Assembly: GCA_003013855.2 (NCBI GenBank)
Contig: ML058577.1
Location: forward strand, 310,001 to 374,000
Length of the DNA stretch: 64,000 nt
Source: Liriodendron chinense
Lineage: Eukaryota > Streptophyta > Magnoliopsida > Magnoliales > Magnoliaceae
Reading direction: 5' to 3'
The translations under genes were made by a program, and so were the position numbers. Of the stretch, positions 40,270 to 50,449 are shown piece by piece. Within the stretch, counting starts at the first letter, position 1. Every line of letters starts with the position of its first letter. Below the pieces are notes generated by a model. That model saw only the letters and a list, made by a program, of their open reading frames with translations. It made no database searches and was not told where the DNA came from.

Positions 40270-41770
40270 TATGGACCCTCGTCGTTCCGCGCTCCCACAC
40301 GACGTTCTTCCCTTTCCTTTCGGGAAAAGAAGAAGAGGATGCGTGAGTGCGAATCGCCGTTTGTGCCACTGGCCTGCCTCGTTCTCGAGGGCTTTGTTTG
40401 GTAGTCGTGTTTAAGCTGGATATGTTTAAATGAGTTTATATAAGACCAGAGTCGCCACTAGCCAATTACTTCGAATCTACAGTCGGCTAGACCCCGTAGA
40501 AACGTTAGAGAAGGGGATCCGAAGATTCCTTCCTCTAAAATGACTCCTATTGATCTGCGGCCAGAGATTCGAGCTAAGGGATCACGGTTACAAGGTGGGA
40601 AGAGGTTAAGCACCCCACACACTGCCCGTACCGAAGTACGGTCTCTACTTCACAGAATCGAACTAATACTTGAAAGTCTAATTTAATCCTCGTATATTCT
40701 CATAGATGACATGATGCATGAATGCAGGTCTAAACAGTAAGAGTTTCTGATGGGCAGGTTCCACTAACAGGCAAGCCCAGAGCATACGCTCGAACTGACA
40801 GGTGCTTTATGCGAGATGCATGCTGTGTGTTTGAATAATCAAAGTGCTTGCAGTGATATGTACATGAATGCAGGTCTGAACAGTAAGAGTTTCTGATGGG
40901 CAGGTTCCACTAACAGGCAAGCCCAGAGCATACGCTCGAACTGACAGGTGCTTTATGCGAGATGCATGCTGTGTGTTTGAATAATCAAAGTGCTTGTAGT
41001 GGAGCAGGGGGGTTGGAAGAAAACTAAATGTTGCACTTATGCTAGATGCAAATGAGATGATGCTGGAAAAAGAGTAGCTAGATGGACGGAGGTGTCGCAA
41101 GGATTGGCTTCGAGTAGCTGGATCAAGACTTGGATGGCTTGGGAGACTTGGACCAGTGGTCAGGCTAGACTGGACCAGGGCTAGACTCTCCTCACTCGGG
41201 CTCTCCTTGGTGGAAAGATGGACTAAAAGGGTAGAGAAGGACTCAGACGGACGGGTCGCTGGACTGGATGGATTGGATGTTGAAATGAGGAGGGGAGAGG
41301 TGAATTTATAGCATAGGGCAGTGGCAGTTCTCGTAAATAGGTTCGGACGGCCCCCTGTGGGCCGCCCGTACGGACGCTCCTCGATTTCTAGCGCGTGGAC
41401 GGACATGTCTCGGGGCTGCTATTTTGACTCGGTGGGTTGACTCGGTGAGTTGACTCAGCGGGTCGACTCGGTGATTTGACTCGGCGGGTTGACTCGGCGG
41501 GTTGACTCGACGGGTTGACTCAGCGGGTTGACTCAATGGGTTGACTAAGTGAGTTTGACTTTTTTGGGATTTTTTGACTGATTTTTCTTATGGGGGGTTT
41601 TTCAGGCTGATGCTTAGGGGCGAGTTGACTGGGTTCAGGCTTAAGTTGGGCTATGGATTGGGGCTTACAAGGGTGAGTTTGGCTGAATTTGGACTTGGGA
41701 TTTGGGGATATGGTCCTCCATTCATCCAGCTATCTCTACCAACAATGTAGCCGAAGGTGAGATGTCTACA
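40270..41770 (-). repeat. 5' LTR of the giant gypsy element
   Basis: 1,501 bp, paired with 10261-11774 (1,514 bp). It begins TGTAGACATCTCACC on the minus strand at 41770 and ends at 40270; the last bases read TA where the partner has CA, probably a point change. It holds the same 13-bp W-box array (TTGACT about every 13 bp, 41424-41560), hairpin (41344-41366), TATA box (about 41301-41311) and 146-bp duplication. Confidence 0.95.
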
Positions 41771-41775
41771 CCTTT
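41771..41775. repeat. Target-site duplication CCTTT (right)
   Basis: Partner of 10256-10260. A 5-bp TSD is the normal signature of LTR-retrotransposon integration. Confidence 0.9.
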
Positions 41776-41950
41776 CAATAGATAAAAGCATACCTAGGGT
41801 CACCACTTTTGTTATCCACTAGGGGAGGAGGTGTTCCTCTATCTGGCCATCTCGCCAACGACAGTAACATTGTCCCAGATCAGGAATGATGAAGGCACTC
41901 ATCTACCCTTATATTACGTCAGCAAGACGACACTTATAGAGGCAGATACA
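41771..41950 (+). pseudogene. Ty3/gypsy pol remnant (RT/RNase H), right part
   Basis: This continues the plus-strand pol interrupted at 10260. The TSD CCTTT is followed by a frame with one early TAG that reads IKAYLG and then LYLAIS and LPLYYVSKT (41831-41930). These are typical of the RT-RNase H connection, where the thumb ends and RNase H begins. The piece is then cut by a MITE at about 41951. Because the frame resumes exactly after the duplicated 5 bases, this fragment and 9260-10260 are one older element. Confidence 0.85.
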
Positions 41951-42360
41951 AATGGTGTATGTGTATATCCAAACTGTCCATCCGTTTTTAAAAATCTTTT
42001 TATGGCATGGGACAAAAAAACGAGGCAGATATAAATCTCAAGTGGACCACACCAGTGAAAGCAGTTTTTCTTATGACGTCCACCATTGGAACGTTCCTAG
42101 GGCTCACCATGATATTTATTTACCATCCAACCTGTTGATAAGGTCACAGATCAGGATGAAGGGAAAACACAAATATCAGCTCGAACCAAAACTTTTGTGG
42201 CCCACAAAAGTTTTTAATGGTCTATTATCATGGTGTGGTCCGCTTGAGATTTGGATCTGTTTCATTTTTGGCTCATGGCTAAAAAGAGATTAAAAAAGAA
42301 AAAGAAAAAGCGGATGGACGGCGTGGATATACTACACTTACATCGAGGTAGGCCCCACGT
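41951..42360. mobile_element. GGGCCCAC foldback MITE in old gypsy RNase H
   Basis: From GGTGTATGTGTATATCCAAAC to GGATATACTACACTTACATC...GTAGGCCCCAC. The arms share inverted blocks (ATCTCAAGTGGACCACACC on the left, GGTGTGGTCCGCTTGAGAT on the right). It interrupts the RNase H fragment of the old element. The exact left end is uncertain. Confidence 0.75.
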
Positions 42361-42450
42361 TAAAAACCTGCCGAACTCATTCAGGTTCCCATCTGCCTGA
42401 ATCCGCCCCCGTTTGTCCGTAATCTTGCTTCTTGGAAGCGGATTAATTGC

Positions 42451-42868
42451 GGCCCTTACTGTGGGGCCCATATTGATGTATGTATTCTATATCCACTCCG
42501 TTCATTATTTTTTCAAGATGATTTTAGGGCCAATCTCAGGTGGACCATACCATAGGAAACAATGTTGATTGAATGCCCCATCATTAAAAACTTCCTAGGG
42601 CCCACTGTAATGTTTATTTTCCATCCAACCTGTTGATAAGGTCACACAAAACTGGATGAAGGGAAAAAACAAATACCAGCTTGATCCTAAACTTTTGTGG
42701 TGCACAATAAGTTTTTAATGGTCAATCACAACTGTTTCCTAAGGTTTGGTCCTCGAGAGATTTGGATCTACTTCAATTTTGTGTTCATGATCTAAAGTGA
42801 TCTGGAGAAACGGATAGACGGTGTGGATATAGAATACATACATCAAGGTGGGCCCCACAGTAAAGGCC
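42451..42868. mobile_element. Complete GGGCCCAC foldback MITE (about 418 bp)
   Basis: Ends: GGCCCTTACTGTGGGGCCCA ... GGGCCCCACAGTAAAGGCC, with a second inner inverted block (TATATCCACTCCGTT / GGTGTGGATATAG). Inverted similarity continues inward almost to the centre (CATTAAAAACTTCC versus AAGTTTTTAATGG). It makes a hairpin with arms of roughly 150-180 bp around a loop containing CCATCCAACCTGTTGATAAG. It does not encode protein. Confidence 0.85.
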
Positions 42869-43318
42869 ACACCTAATCCACTCCCTTTGCATTTGTGTTC
42901 AGATGGAGGCAACCGTCAGTTTTTTTTTTTTTTTTTGTTAAATAATCATTAGTTCATGCTAATAGAAGGGTAGTCTCCCAACAGAGCTGATGTGTTTAGT
43001 CAGATGCGTAAAGCTAGCGTTCCAGAATATTCTACTTCTCAATTCTCGGGCCATTTCTGACAGCTGCAGGTTCTAACGGATAGGCTTGCCTCTCATTGCA
43101 CCTCTTGGTGGGCCAGGGGCCACGTGATGACCGAACCCATCAGAAATGTTACGAAGTTTACGGGCCACATGGTGTAAAACCTCCGTTGAGAAGATCACCC
43201 ACGGTCCATTAAAAAAGTCATAATCCTATATCGTGTTAAAGATGGTTTTTTACTGGATCATGACGTTATGACGTGGTGGGGTAGAAGATGGGATGTGAGT
43301 TTCCCGCAACAACACTTG
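42869..43318. other. Non-coding spacer with poly-T
   Basis: Contains a T17 run (about 42920-42937) and MITE-like phrases (GGTGGGCCAG, ACGGGCCACATGGTG) but no delimited element and no gene. Confidence 0.4.
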
Positions 43319-43865
43319 GGCCTGTTTGGTTTGTTGAAGTCATGGTAAATACAGGTAAATTTGTAATTATGATTTCCCGGGAATTTACAGCATCATTTCC
43401 GACGCTATAATTTGGACCGCCCCTTTAAAGCAGAGGACACCACAGAATTTTGTAGGTCCCACCGTATATTATGTTACAAATCCATTCTGTCCATTCATTA
43501 TGTCACTTAAATTTATGGTATAATCTAAAAACTAAGGCATATCCAAAGCTCAATTGGACCACTCGGAATGAAAAAAGAAAATAAACACCTATTGTTAAAA
43601 TCTTCTTGGAATTACTCTTTTGTTTGGTGTGGACTACTTGAGTGTTGGGCCTGTCTCATTTTTCAGCTAAAGCTTAAAAATGTTATGTTAAAACGTTTGG
43701 ACCGAGTGGATATATCATATACATTACGGTGGGGCCCACAAATTTCAACTACCATTTTGGACCGGTTTTCAAGGCTAGAAATGGGATGGATTTTCAAACA
43801 GGTAAAAGAGTAATAATTACTCTTTTGCCTATATCTACTGGGAATTCAACAAATCAAACACGGCC
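43319..43865. mobile_element. Tourist/Harbinger-like MITE with another MITE inside
   Basis: Terminal inverted repeats GGCCTGTTTGGTTTGTTGAA (left) and TTCAACAAATCAAACACGGCC (right, three mismatches to the inverse) are flanked by TTG on both sides. GGCCTGTTTGG-type ends with a 3-bp TSD fit Tourist-like elements. Positions 43450-43742 are a second, GGGCCCAC-type MITE (GTAGGTCCCACCGTA ... TACGGTGGGGCCCAC) inserted within it. Confidence 0.65.
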
Positions 43866-43969
43866 TTGCAGAAGTCCTTACTGCGTTGACGTGGCGATGT
43901 TATGTGGGACCTACCAGTCTACCTGCGGTTTGGGTGGATCCCCAGATCCACTGAGGTCAGTGGATCCCT

Positions 43970-44405
43970 AACTATGGGGCCACTGTGATGTATGTACCTT
44001 ACATCCAAGTCGTGCATGCATTTTGAAATCTCATTTTAGGGTATTATCCCAAAAATGAAGGAGATCCAAATCTTAGGTGGACCATACCACATAAAATAGT
44101 AGTGATTGAATCCCCACCATTAAAAACTTCATGGGGGCCACTGTGATGTTTATTTTCCATCCAACCTGTTGGAAAGGTCACAAAGATTTGGATGAAGATA
44201 CCAAACAAATATCAGCTTGATCTAAAACTTTCGTGACCCACTAGAAGCTTTTAATGGTTGAGTACCATTGTTTACTATACTATGGTCCACCTCATATTTG
44301 GATCTACTTCATTTTTTGAATCATGCTCTATAATGAGTTTTCAAAATGAATGGACGGCATGGATGTAATACACATACATCACACAGTGGACGACACGGTA
44401 AGGGA
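43970..44405. mobile_element. GGGCCCAC foldback MITE
   Basis: From TATGGGGCCACTGTGATGTATGTACC to CGGCATGGATGTAATACACATACATCAC. The inner inverted blocks CATTAAAAACTTCATGG and AGCTTTTAATGG and the loop CCATCCAACCTGTTGG are recognisable. Confidence 0.8.
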
Positions 44406-44787
44406 AACACCCACCTAGGTGGATTCGGGGATCTAGCGAAGCCACGCCCCTTATTTTGTGACTTTTGTCAAGTCTTTCTAGGGCATGAGCCCATAAATAA
44501 GGCAGATCTAAAGCTCAAGTGTACCACATCACAGGAAACAAGAGGAGATTGATCATATGGTGTTGAAAACTTCTTTAGGGCCTACAGAAGTTTCGGATTA
44601 AGTTAACGTTCAATGCTTTCACTTCGTTGGCGTTTGGTAAACTAAAAAATAAGGTTTGAAAATTAATTTAAATGTTGAAAACTTAAAGTGTTGAATTTTA
44701 GTACTTATAAGTATTGAAAAATCTGTTTGGTAATTTGTTCAAAAAAAATTCTGATATTTGAAAGTATGTACTTTTTCACAAAAGAAC
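44406..44787. other. MITE debris and AT-rich DNA at the LTR insertion site
   Basis: Contains parts of a GGGCCCAC MITE (44460-44600) and an AT-rich GTTTGGTAAACTAAAAAAT segment. That segment may be the end of a hAT-like MITE whose other end could be near 47310 (TTTTACCAAACAGACCC). No gene. Confidence 0.4.
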
Positions 44788-45474
44788 TGATGTAGAACGG
44801 GTCGCTGATTATTTCATGGCCCAGATGGAGCAAAAGAAGACCGGTCGGGGTCGAAAGTGATCCAGACCGTCAGGATCGTAAATCGGTCGTATCTCACAAA
44901 CCGGAATGAGTTACGGGACGTATAATATATCAATTTGGGGTAGCTCGAGCTACTTTAGCCAACCAACCCCGCTATGCCGGGTTACCCAAGCCGGAATCGC
45001 GAGATTCGACCGTATCGACGGTCATTAGGCTAGTTTATTTTCAGTTTTACTATTTATAGTAAGTTTTAATTCGATCATAACTTTACATCTGTAGGGCTTT
45101 AGAGTTAGTGTCCAACATGAAAAAGGCTTAGAATATCTAGTAGAACCACGTGGTTGAGGCCGTTTGATAACTTTCTATTTTTGGCCGAAAACCAAGAGTT
45201 CTAGTAGGATTGAACGACTTCTATAAATAGTAAGTTTACTATTTATAGTAAGTTACGTTTTCTAGGAGTTTTAGTTGGAGTTGGATTCTGATACTTTACC
45301 TAGGGTTTAGTTTCCTATTTATATGCATTGTAATTTCGTTTTTATTCATTCAATTATCAATAAATCAATTATTCGGAATTTATTTCCTCTTTTTATCTTT
45401 TATTTCTTCTCGTGGATTCGAGAAACTATCGGTTAGGGAGACGGTGATCGACCTACCACGTCCTCCCTGCGTCA
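44788..45474 (+). mobile_element. Solo LTR, 687 bp, TSD AGAAC
   Basis: TG...CA ends (TGATGTAGAACGG ... CCTCCCTGCGTCA) are flanked by AGAAC at 44783-44787 and 45475-45479. On the plus strand there is a TATA-like TATTTATATGC near 45317, an AATAAA signal near 45359 and a GACCGGTC site at 44839-44846. No internal region is present. Short ACTATTTATAGTAAGTT repeats occur at 45048, 45239 and nearby. Confidence 0.82.
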
Positions 45475-46077
45475 AGAACTATTTAGTAAATACAAATATA
45501 AATGTCTGAAAATTGACAATTTGTCATATTTACCCCTATTGTCTCAATTTATATCTACTATAGTATATGAGACAAAACTTGTTATTATCATGTCACCAAA
45601 TTTGACACATTTACACCTAATTCATATACATTAATCTCTCAAAGATAATTTTTCGATTGATGGACCATGTATTCTATTCCTCTTATAGAATAATTATAAT
45701 ACTTCAATTAGTGTCATGAGAAGGCAATTAATAAGAGAAGTTAAACATCTCATATTTAATTTATAAAGGTTAACTATTTAGTCTCGTGCTCTAAAATAAA
45801 TTAGAAAAATGAATGGACATCATCAATAAAACACATACATCATGGTAGGCCCCACAAAATATGTTAGGTACAATCTCCTAAGCATGGTCTCCTAAGTTTT
45901 GGATCTACTTCATTTTTTAAGTCATGCCCTAAATGGAGCTGTCAAAATAGATGAATGGTGTGGATGTAAAGAACATACATCACAGTGGGCCTCGGGATCC
46001 ATCCAAGGATCTACCCAAACCGTTCCCTCGGCGATGTGGATTATGCTGCCAGGTGCAAGGTGGCTACTGGACAATGA
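45475..46077. other. AT-rich spacer with partial MITE copies
   Basis: Non-coding. Two right-end fragments of the GGGCCCAC MITE family are visible (CACATACATCATGGTAGGCCCCAC at about 45830-45854; ACATACATCACAGTGGGCC at about 45972-45990). Confidence 0.5.
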
Positions 46078-46510
46078 TCTGTAGGCCCATCATGATGCGT
46101 GTGTTTTATCCATGCCGTCCATCCATTTTTATGGATCATTTTAGGGCATGGTCCCAAAAATGAGTTAGATATAAGTTCCATGTGGACCACACTGTAGGAA
46201 AACATGAAGATTGAACACCCACCATTAATAACTTCTTGGGGGCCATAAAAGTTTTGGATAAAGCTGATATTTGTGTTTTTCCTTCATCTAACTATGTATG
46301 ACATAATCAATAGGTAAGATGGAAAATAAAAATTACATTGGGCCTTAGGAAGATTTTAATGGTGGTCGTTCAATTAACACTGTTTTGTTATGGTGTGGTC
46401 CACTTGAGATTTAGATATATCTCATTTCTTAGATCATGTCTTAAATTTATCTGAAAAAATAGATGGACTAAGTAGATAAAATACATGTATTATGGTGGTC
46501 CCACATAGCA
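46078..46510. mobile_element. GGGCCCAC foldback MITE
   Basis: From CTGTAGGCCCATCATGATGCG and CCATGCCGTCCATCC to GGTGTGGTCCACTTGAGAT and TATTATGGTGGTCCCAC. The internal blocks match the family order. Confidence 0.8.
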
Positions 46511-46611
46511 TTATCCAGTAGAGTAGCATTATTAGTAGCAATCTGCGTGCGTCAGTAGGCAATCTAAGGAATCCGAAATTGGCTTGCTTACTATCCTATT
46601 AATATGGCAAA

Positions 46612-47040
46612 GTTCTATGAGCCCCATCGAAATGTATTTGTTAGATTCACATCGTCTATTCATTATTCTAAATGACTTTAGGTTGTTATTTAAAAAATGA
46701 GCCAGATCCAAAGTTCAAGTGGACCACACTACAAAAAACATTGGGGCTTGAATATCTACCATTGAAAACTTCTTGAGGGCCTTAGGATTTTTGGATCAAG
46801 ATGATATTTGTGCTTTCCCTTCATCAAGGTCAATAAGACTTTATGAACAGATTTGATGGAAAATAAAAGGCATAGTGGCCCTTGGGAAGGTTTCAAGTTT
46901 CAACAACGAGCGTCATTATTCCCATCGGTTTTTATAGTGTGGTCCACCTCAGTTTTTGGCTCATGCTCTAAAATGATATGGAAAAATGGGTGAACGGTGT
47001 GGATATAGCACATTCATCATGATAGGCAATGAACTTTGCC
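46612..47040. mobile_element. GGGCCCAC foldback MITE, more diverged
   Basis: Blocks in family order: GAGCCCCATCGAAATGTAT, AAGTGGACCACAC, CTACCATTGAAAACTTCTTG, CTTTCCCTTCATC, AGTGTGGTCCACCTCAG and GGTGTGGATATAGCACATTC. The AT-rich 47041-47320 beyond it holds no gene. Confidence 0.7.
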
Positions 47041-47319
47041 ACGTCATTATATTTTAACTCTCTTTGGTCAAATATCTCAACGTAAGTTATGTTGAGGGTA
47101 AAATTGTCATTTAAAAAAAATTTAACTTTGAAATCATTTAATGCTTTCAACGTTAAGCATTAAGCCAAGGATGATAGCTGGAAAAAAAAATATTTTTTTC
47201 AATGAAATTTTGGATTAAGCGCTTAATATTTTAGATTTGACAAACGGTCTAATTAGAAAAATCACTAAAAATAGTTATTTTTAATGATAAGTATATAAAA
47301 TAAATTTTACCAAACAGAC

Positions 47320-48070
47320 CCTTATATGACCTTATAAATAGATTGGATGGCAAATAAAATCAGTCCGCTCTAAGAAGGTTTCAACCATGGGCATCATTGT
47401 CCCACATTTTCTGTAGTGTGGTCCGCTTGAGCTTTGCATCTACCTCAATTTTAGGCTGCTGCCCTCAAATGATATGACAAAATGGGGAGACTTATGAATA
47501 TAGCACTGGGACGCGGATTTCTGCCAAAGCCTTGCACAGGAAGTTCCTGTGCTGGAAACCAAGGTGGGGCCCACAGTGATATTTTTTGATAAATCCACCC
47601 GTCCATCCGTTTGTGAGATCATTTTAGGACATGAGAACAAAAATGAACCGGATCCAAGACTCAAGTGGGCCGAACTAAAGGAAAAGGTCGGTAGGGAAAT
47701 TACTATCGTTGAAACCTCCTCGAGGTCCACAGTGATGTTTATATGACATCCATACCATTCATAACGTCACTACTACTGGGATGAACTGGAAACACAAATA
47801 TTATCCTGATTCGAAACTCCTGTGGCTCCGCAAATATTTCAACTGTGGACATTCAATCCTCACATTTTCGGCCCACTTGAGTTTTGGATCTGGTTCATTT
47901 TTGTTCTCATGTCCTAAAATGAGCTCCCAAAACGGATGGAGGGAGTGGATTTATAAATTAAAAAAAACATCACTGTAGGCCCCACCTTTGTTCCCAGCGC
48001 AGGAATTTCCTGCGCAAGGCTTTCGTAGGAAATCCGCGTCCATCATGGCGGGGCCTGCAGAACTTAGCCA
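47320..48070. mobile_element. Partial GGGCCCAC MITE interrupted by another element
   Basis: The right half of a family member (GATTGGATGGCAAATAAAAT ... GTGGTCCGCTTGAGC ... GAATATAGCAC, 47340-47507) appears to continue after 48041 as CATCATGGCGGGGCCTGC. The 47509-48041 element therefore inserted near its 3' end. Confidence 0.6.
47509..48041. mobile_element. MITE with ~50-bp terminal inverted repeats (GGACGCGGATTTC)
   Basis: The left end GGACGCGGATTTC, AAAGCCTTGCACAGGAA, TTCCTGTGCTGG is mirrored at the right by CAGCGCAGGAATTTCCTGCG, CAAGGCTTTCG and GAAATCCGCGTCC. The interior has its own inverted blocks (GAGATCATTTTAGGACATGAG / CTCATGTCCTAAAATGAGC). No clear TSD was found. It carries the interior vocabulary of the GGGCCCAC family under different ends. 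Confidence 0.78.
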
Positions 48071-48144
48071 CAAGGCACCACCGACCTCTGATCAGCGCTG
48101 TGTTCTAAACTCTACAACTTGAATTGTGTACCGAGTAAACTCTG

Positions 48145-48555
48145 TGGGTCTGTGGGGGCCATTGTAACTTATGTATTTTATCAACTCCGTTCATCTATTT
48201 TACTAGATAGTTTTAGGGCTTGAGCCCAAAAATGAAGCACATCCAAAGCTCAAGTGGACTACACCACAGGAAACAGTATGAATTGAACATCTACCGTTGA
48301 AAATTTCTTGGAGGCCACAAAAGTTTTGGATCAAGCTATTATTTTTCCTTTATCCATGTCTGTGTGATCTGACTAACAGGTTGTACCACAAATAAACATC
48401 ATTGTGGGCCCTAGGAAGACTTCAATTACTCTCACTGTTTCCTATGGCATGGAGCTTCATACTTCAATTTTGGGCTCAAACCTTAAAATGAGCTGGAAAA
48501 ATAGCTGGCGTGGATAAACCACATTCATTCACGGTAGGCCCAACAAAGAGTACTC
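48145..48555. mobile_element. GGGCCCAC foldback MITE
   Basis: From GTGGGGGCCATTGTAACTTATG to GGCGTGGATAAACCACATTC and GGTAGGCCC. The central TTTTGGATCAAGCT and AACAGGTTGTACC blocks are present. Confidence 0.75.
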
Positions 48556-49180
48556 ATTAGTCATTACGATGAAAGCATACTGAATTTCTCCGTAAGCAAT
48601 CAGGTGAGAGTCCAAAAAATACAGTTTCACCGTCTCAGTGAGTGTCCAAAAATGAGGCAGGCCCAAAACCCAATTGCCGCTGATAGGGTGATTCCCACCT
48701 GTGGAGGATAGAAAAATACAAACATCAGCATTTAAAACTTCTTCAGACTCCAGCAAAGCTTCATTTGTCAGCGTTCAATCCCTAGTATTTTTGTGGTTGA
48801 CACTCAACTATCTTTCGATGTGTGGCCAACTTGGACCTTAGATCTCACTCATTTTTTGGCCTAAGCCAACGAAAATGACGTTGATTTTCAACGACAATGC
48901 CGTGGAGCCTGCATAAAAGGTGTGGCAGGAACTCTCTCTAACAGGCATTGTTGCAGAGAACTCCCGTACGAGAAGATGGTCGTGGGTGTGACGACAGCAT
49001 TCACAGTCCCATCACACCAACTAAAGAAATCCAAGTCCCTCCATCAATGGCATCTTTGTACTGCAACAACCCACAATCAATCTAGCAATTTACTTTCACC
49101 TCCAAACATTTTTACAGCAGAGAAACAGCAGCCTAGAAACAGAAAAGGAGAGAGAAAGAGAGCCCTTTGGATTGAAACTT
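48556..49180. other. Downstream flank of the LRR gene
   Basis: 48600-48890 contains faint MITE-like phrases. 48900-49180 is the likely 3' untranslated side of the minus-strand LRR gene. No convincing AATAAA-type signal was seen on that strand, and no second gene. Confidence 0.4.
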
Positions 49181-50449
49181 TCATGGGATTACAGGGCTGA
49201 AATTCCTACAATCAGCCATAGACTTCTGCCGCCCTCCCTGGCAGAAGAAGAAAGACCCCGGGCACCTAATCAGACAGTTATCCACCAGGCTCACGATAGC
49301 AGAACCTGGTTTCATTCCAATCAACGGGCTCGGGATGGGCCCGAACAGGTAGTTTCCAGACAATAACAGTCGCATGAATGGCGCCACACCAGGCCCTGGA
49401 ACTACCGCCTTGAGTGCGTACTGAGATGGGATCATCCCTGTGAAACGATTGCTCTCCAGAGTCAGAGCAGATAGCCTTGGCATCATTCCCATGAAAGCAG
49501 GCAGTAGACCCCCGAGCGCATTGTAGCCCAAATCCACCGCAATGAGCTGGCTTCCTGCGCCGCTGTTCTCTGGTTCTTGAAGCGATGAGAGCTGATTATG
49601 AGAGAGCGTCAGCTGCTCTAGCGATGGATGATTGAAAAGAACTGCCGGAACGCAACCTGATAGCTTGTTGTTGCTGAGATCCAACACCTGCAAAAACCTC
49701 AAATTCCCAATCCCGTCCGGCAGTTCTTCCAATGCATTGTTCCTCATCGAAATTTCCACTACGGATTCCGGCATCGAGCTAACCTTGCCGGAGATCTGAT
49801 TATCGCTCATGTCCAGGAAGTACAGGTTCTTCAGCGAAGACAAATCGGGCAATTTGCCGAACAGCTTGTTCCCCTGAAGCTCCAGCCTCTTCAGGTTCTG
49901 CAGAGCGCCGATGCTCTCAGGAATAGGCCCTTGGAGCTGGTTGTTGTCGAGGTAGAGCTCCTCGAGGCTGGAGACGGAGCCGATGGAAGTTGGGATTTCT
50001 CCAGAGAAGGCGTTGCGGGAGAGGCTGATGCGGCGGAGACGGGTGAGATTGGAGAGGGAAGAAGGGAGGGCGCCCCTGAAGAGATTGTCGGCGACGTCGA
50101 GGGTTTCGAGGTAGGGAAGATTGGAGAGGGAGAGAGAGCCGGAGTAGGCGGCGCCACGGTCGAGGCTGATTTCAGTGATTCTGCTTCGGCCGGAGACGGA
50201 GATGTCGCAACGAAAACCGCAAGTGAAGGATTCGGTGAAGATGTGGTCGCAGGGGTCGATGGAGAAATTCCAGGAGCTGATGCAAGAGCCTGGAGTTATG
50301 GAAGAAGGGTCCAGACCCTGTTGCAGATCTTTCAGCGCTTGAATGTCTGATGGATGGGTCTTTGAATCTGCTGGCAGAAGCAGCAGCTCTGATGCTGAAG
50401 AGATCAGCAAGAGAAGAAAAGGGAGAATTGGGCGATTTCTCCTACCCAT
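49181..50449 (-). CDS. Secreted leucine-rich repeat protein (receptor-like, no kinase)
   Basis: An uninterrupted 422-codon frame, and the only gene here that looks intact. Residues 1-29 are a signal peptide (PILPFLLLLISSASELLLL). Residues 31-81 form an LRR N-terminal cap (SDIQALKDLQQGL; Cys56, Cys67, Cys77, Cys81). About ten LRRs follow between residues 110 and 375 (for example LEELYLDNNQLQGPIPESIG and LQVLDLSNNKLSGCVP). The C-terminal tail has Cys392, Cys396, Cys403 and Cys414. No transmembrane segment or kinase is seen, so an apoplastic or wall-associated role is likely. Such LRR proteins act in recognition or signalling complexes; the exact role is unknown. The start at 50449 is preferred over an in-frame ATG at 50551, because it puts the signal peptide at the N-terminus. 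The gene is intronless. Confidence 0.92.
   Translation of the reverse strand: MGRRNRPILPFLLLLISSASELLLLPADSKTHPSDIQALKDLQQGLDPSSITPGSCISSWNFSIDPCDHIFTESFTCGFRCDISVSGRSRITEISLDRGAAYSGSLSLSNLPYLETLDVADNLFRGALPSSLSNLTRLRRISLSRNAFSGEIPTSIGSVSSLEELYLDNNQLQGPIPESIGALQNLKRLELQGNKLFGKLPDLSSLKNLYFLDMSDNQISGKVSSMPESVVEISMRNNALEELPDGIGNLRFLQVLDLSNNKLSGCVPAVLFNHPSLEQLTLSHNQLSSLQEPENSGAGSQLIAVDLGYNALGGLLPAFMGMMPRLSALTLESNRFTGMIPSQYALKAVVPGPGVAPFMRLLLSGNYLFGPIPSPLIGMKPGSAIVSLVDNCLIRCPGSFFFCQGGRQKSMADCRNFSPVIP

Larger units (their letters stand above)
10261..41770 (-). mobile_element. Giant Ty3/gypsy retrotransposon, Tat (Ogre/Retand-like) lineage
   Basis: The element spans 31,510 bp, with LTRs at 40270-41770 (5') and 10261-11774 (3'), TSD CCTTT, a primer-binding site and a polypurine tract. 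In transcription order on the minus strand it contains gag (about 39977-37500), protease (about 36980-35432), RT plus RNase H (about 35400-33662), then a CACTA insertion (26289-33661). Then follow the rest of RNase H with the archaeal-type second RNase H (26288-25643) and integrase (about 25480-24309). A 12.5-kb 3' region follows, holding two antisense PMD-like genes and tandem repeats. Dual RNase H, giant size and antisense extra ORFs are known traits of the Tat lineage. Minus the CACTA the element is about 24.1 kb, in the Ogre size range. All frames carry stops or shifts, so it is not autonomous now. Confidence 0.92.

Noticed and set aside
49931..50350. 139-codon plus-strand frame (MELVVVEVELLEAGDG...)
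   Set aside because: Antisense shadow of the LRR gene. Its composition follows from LRR codons and it has no signature of its own.
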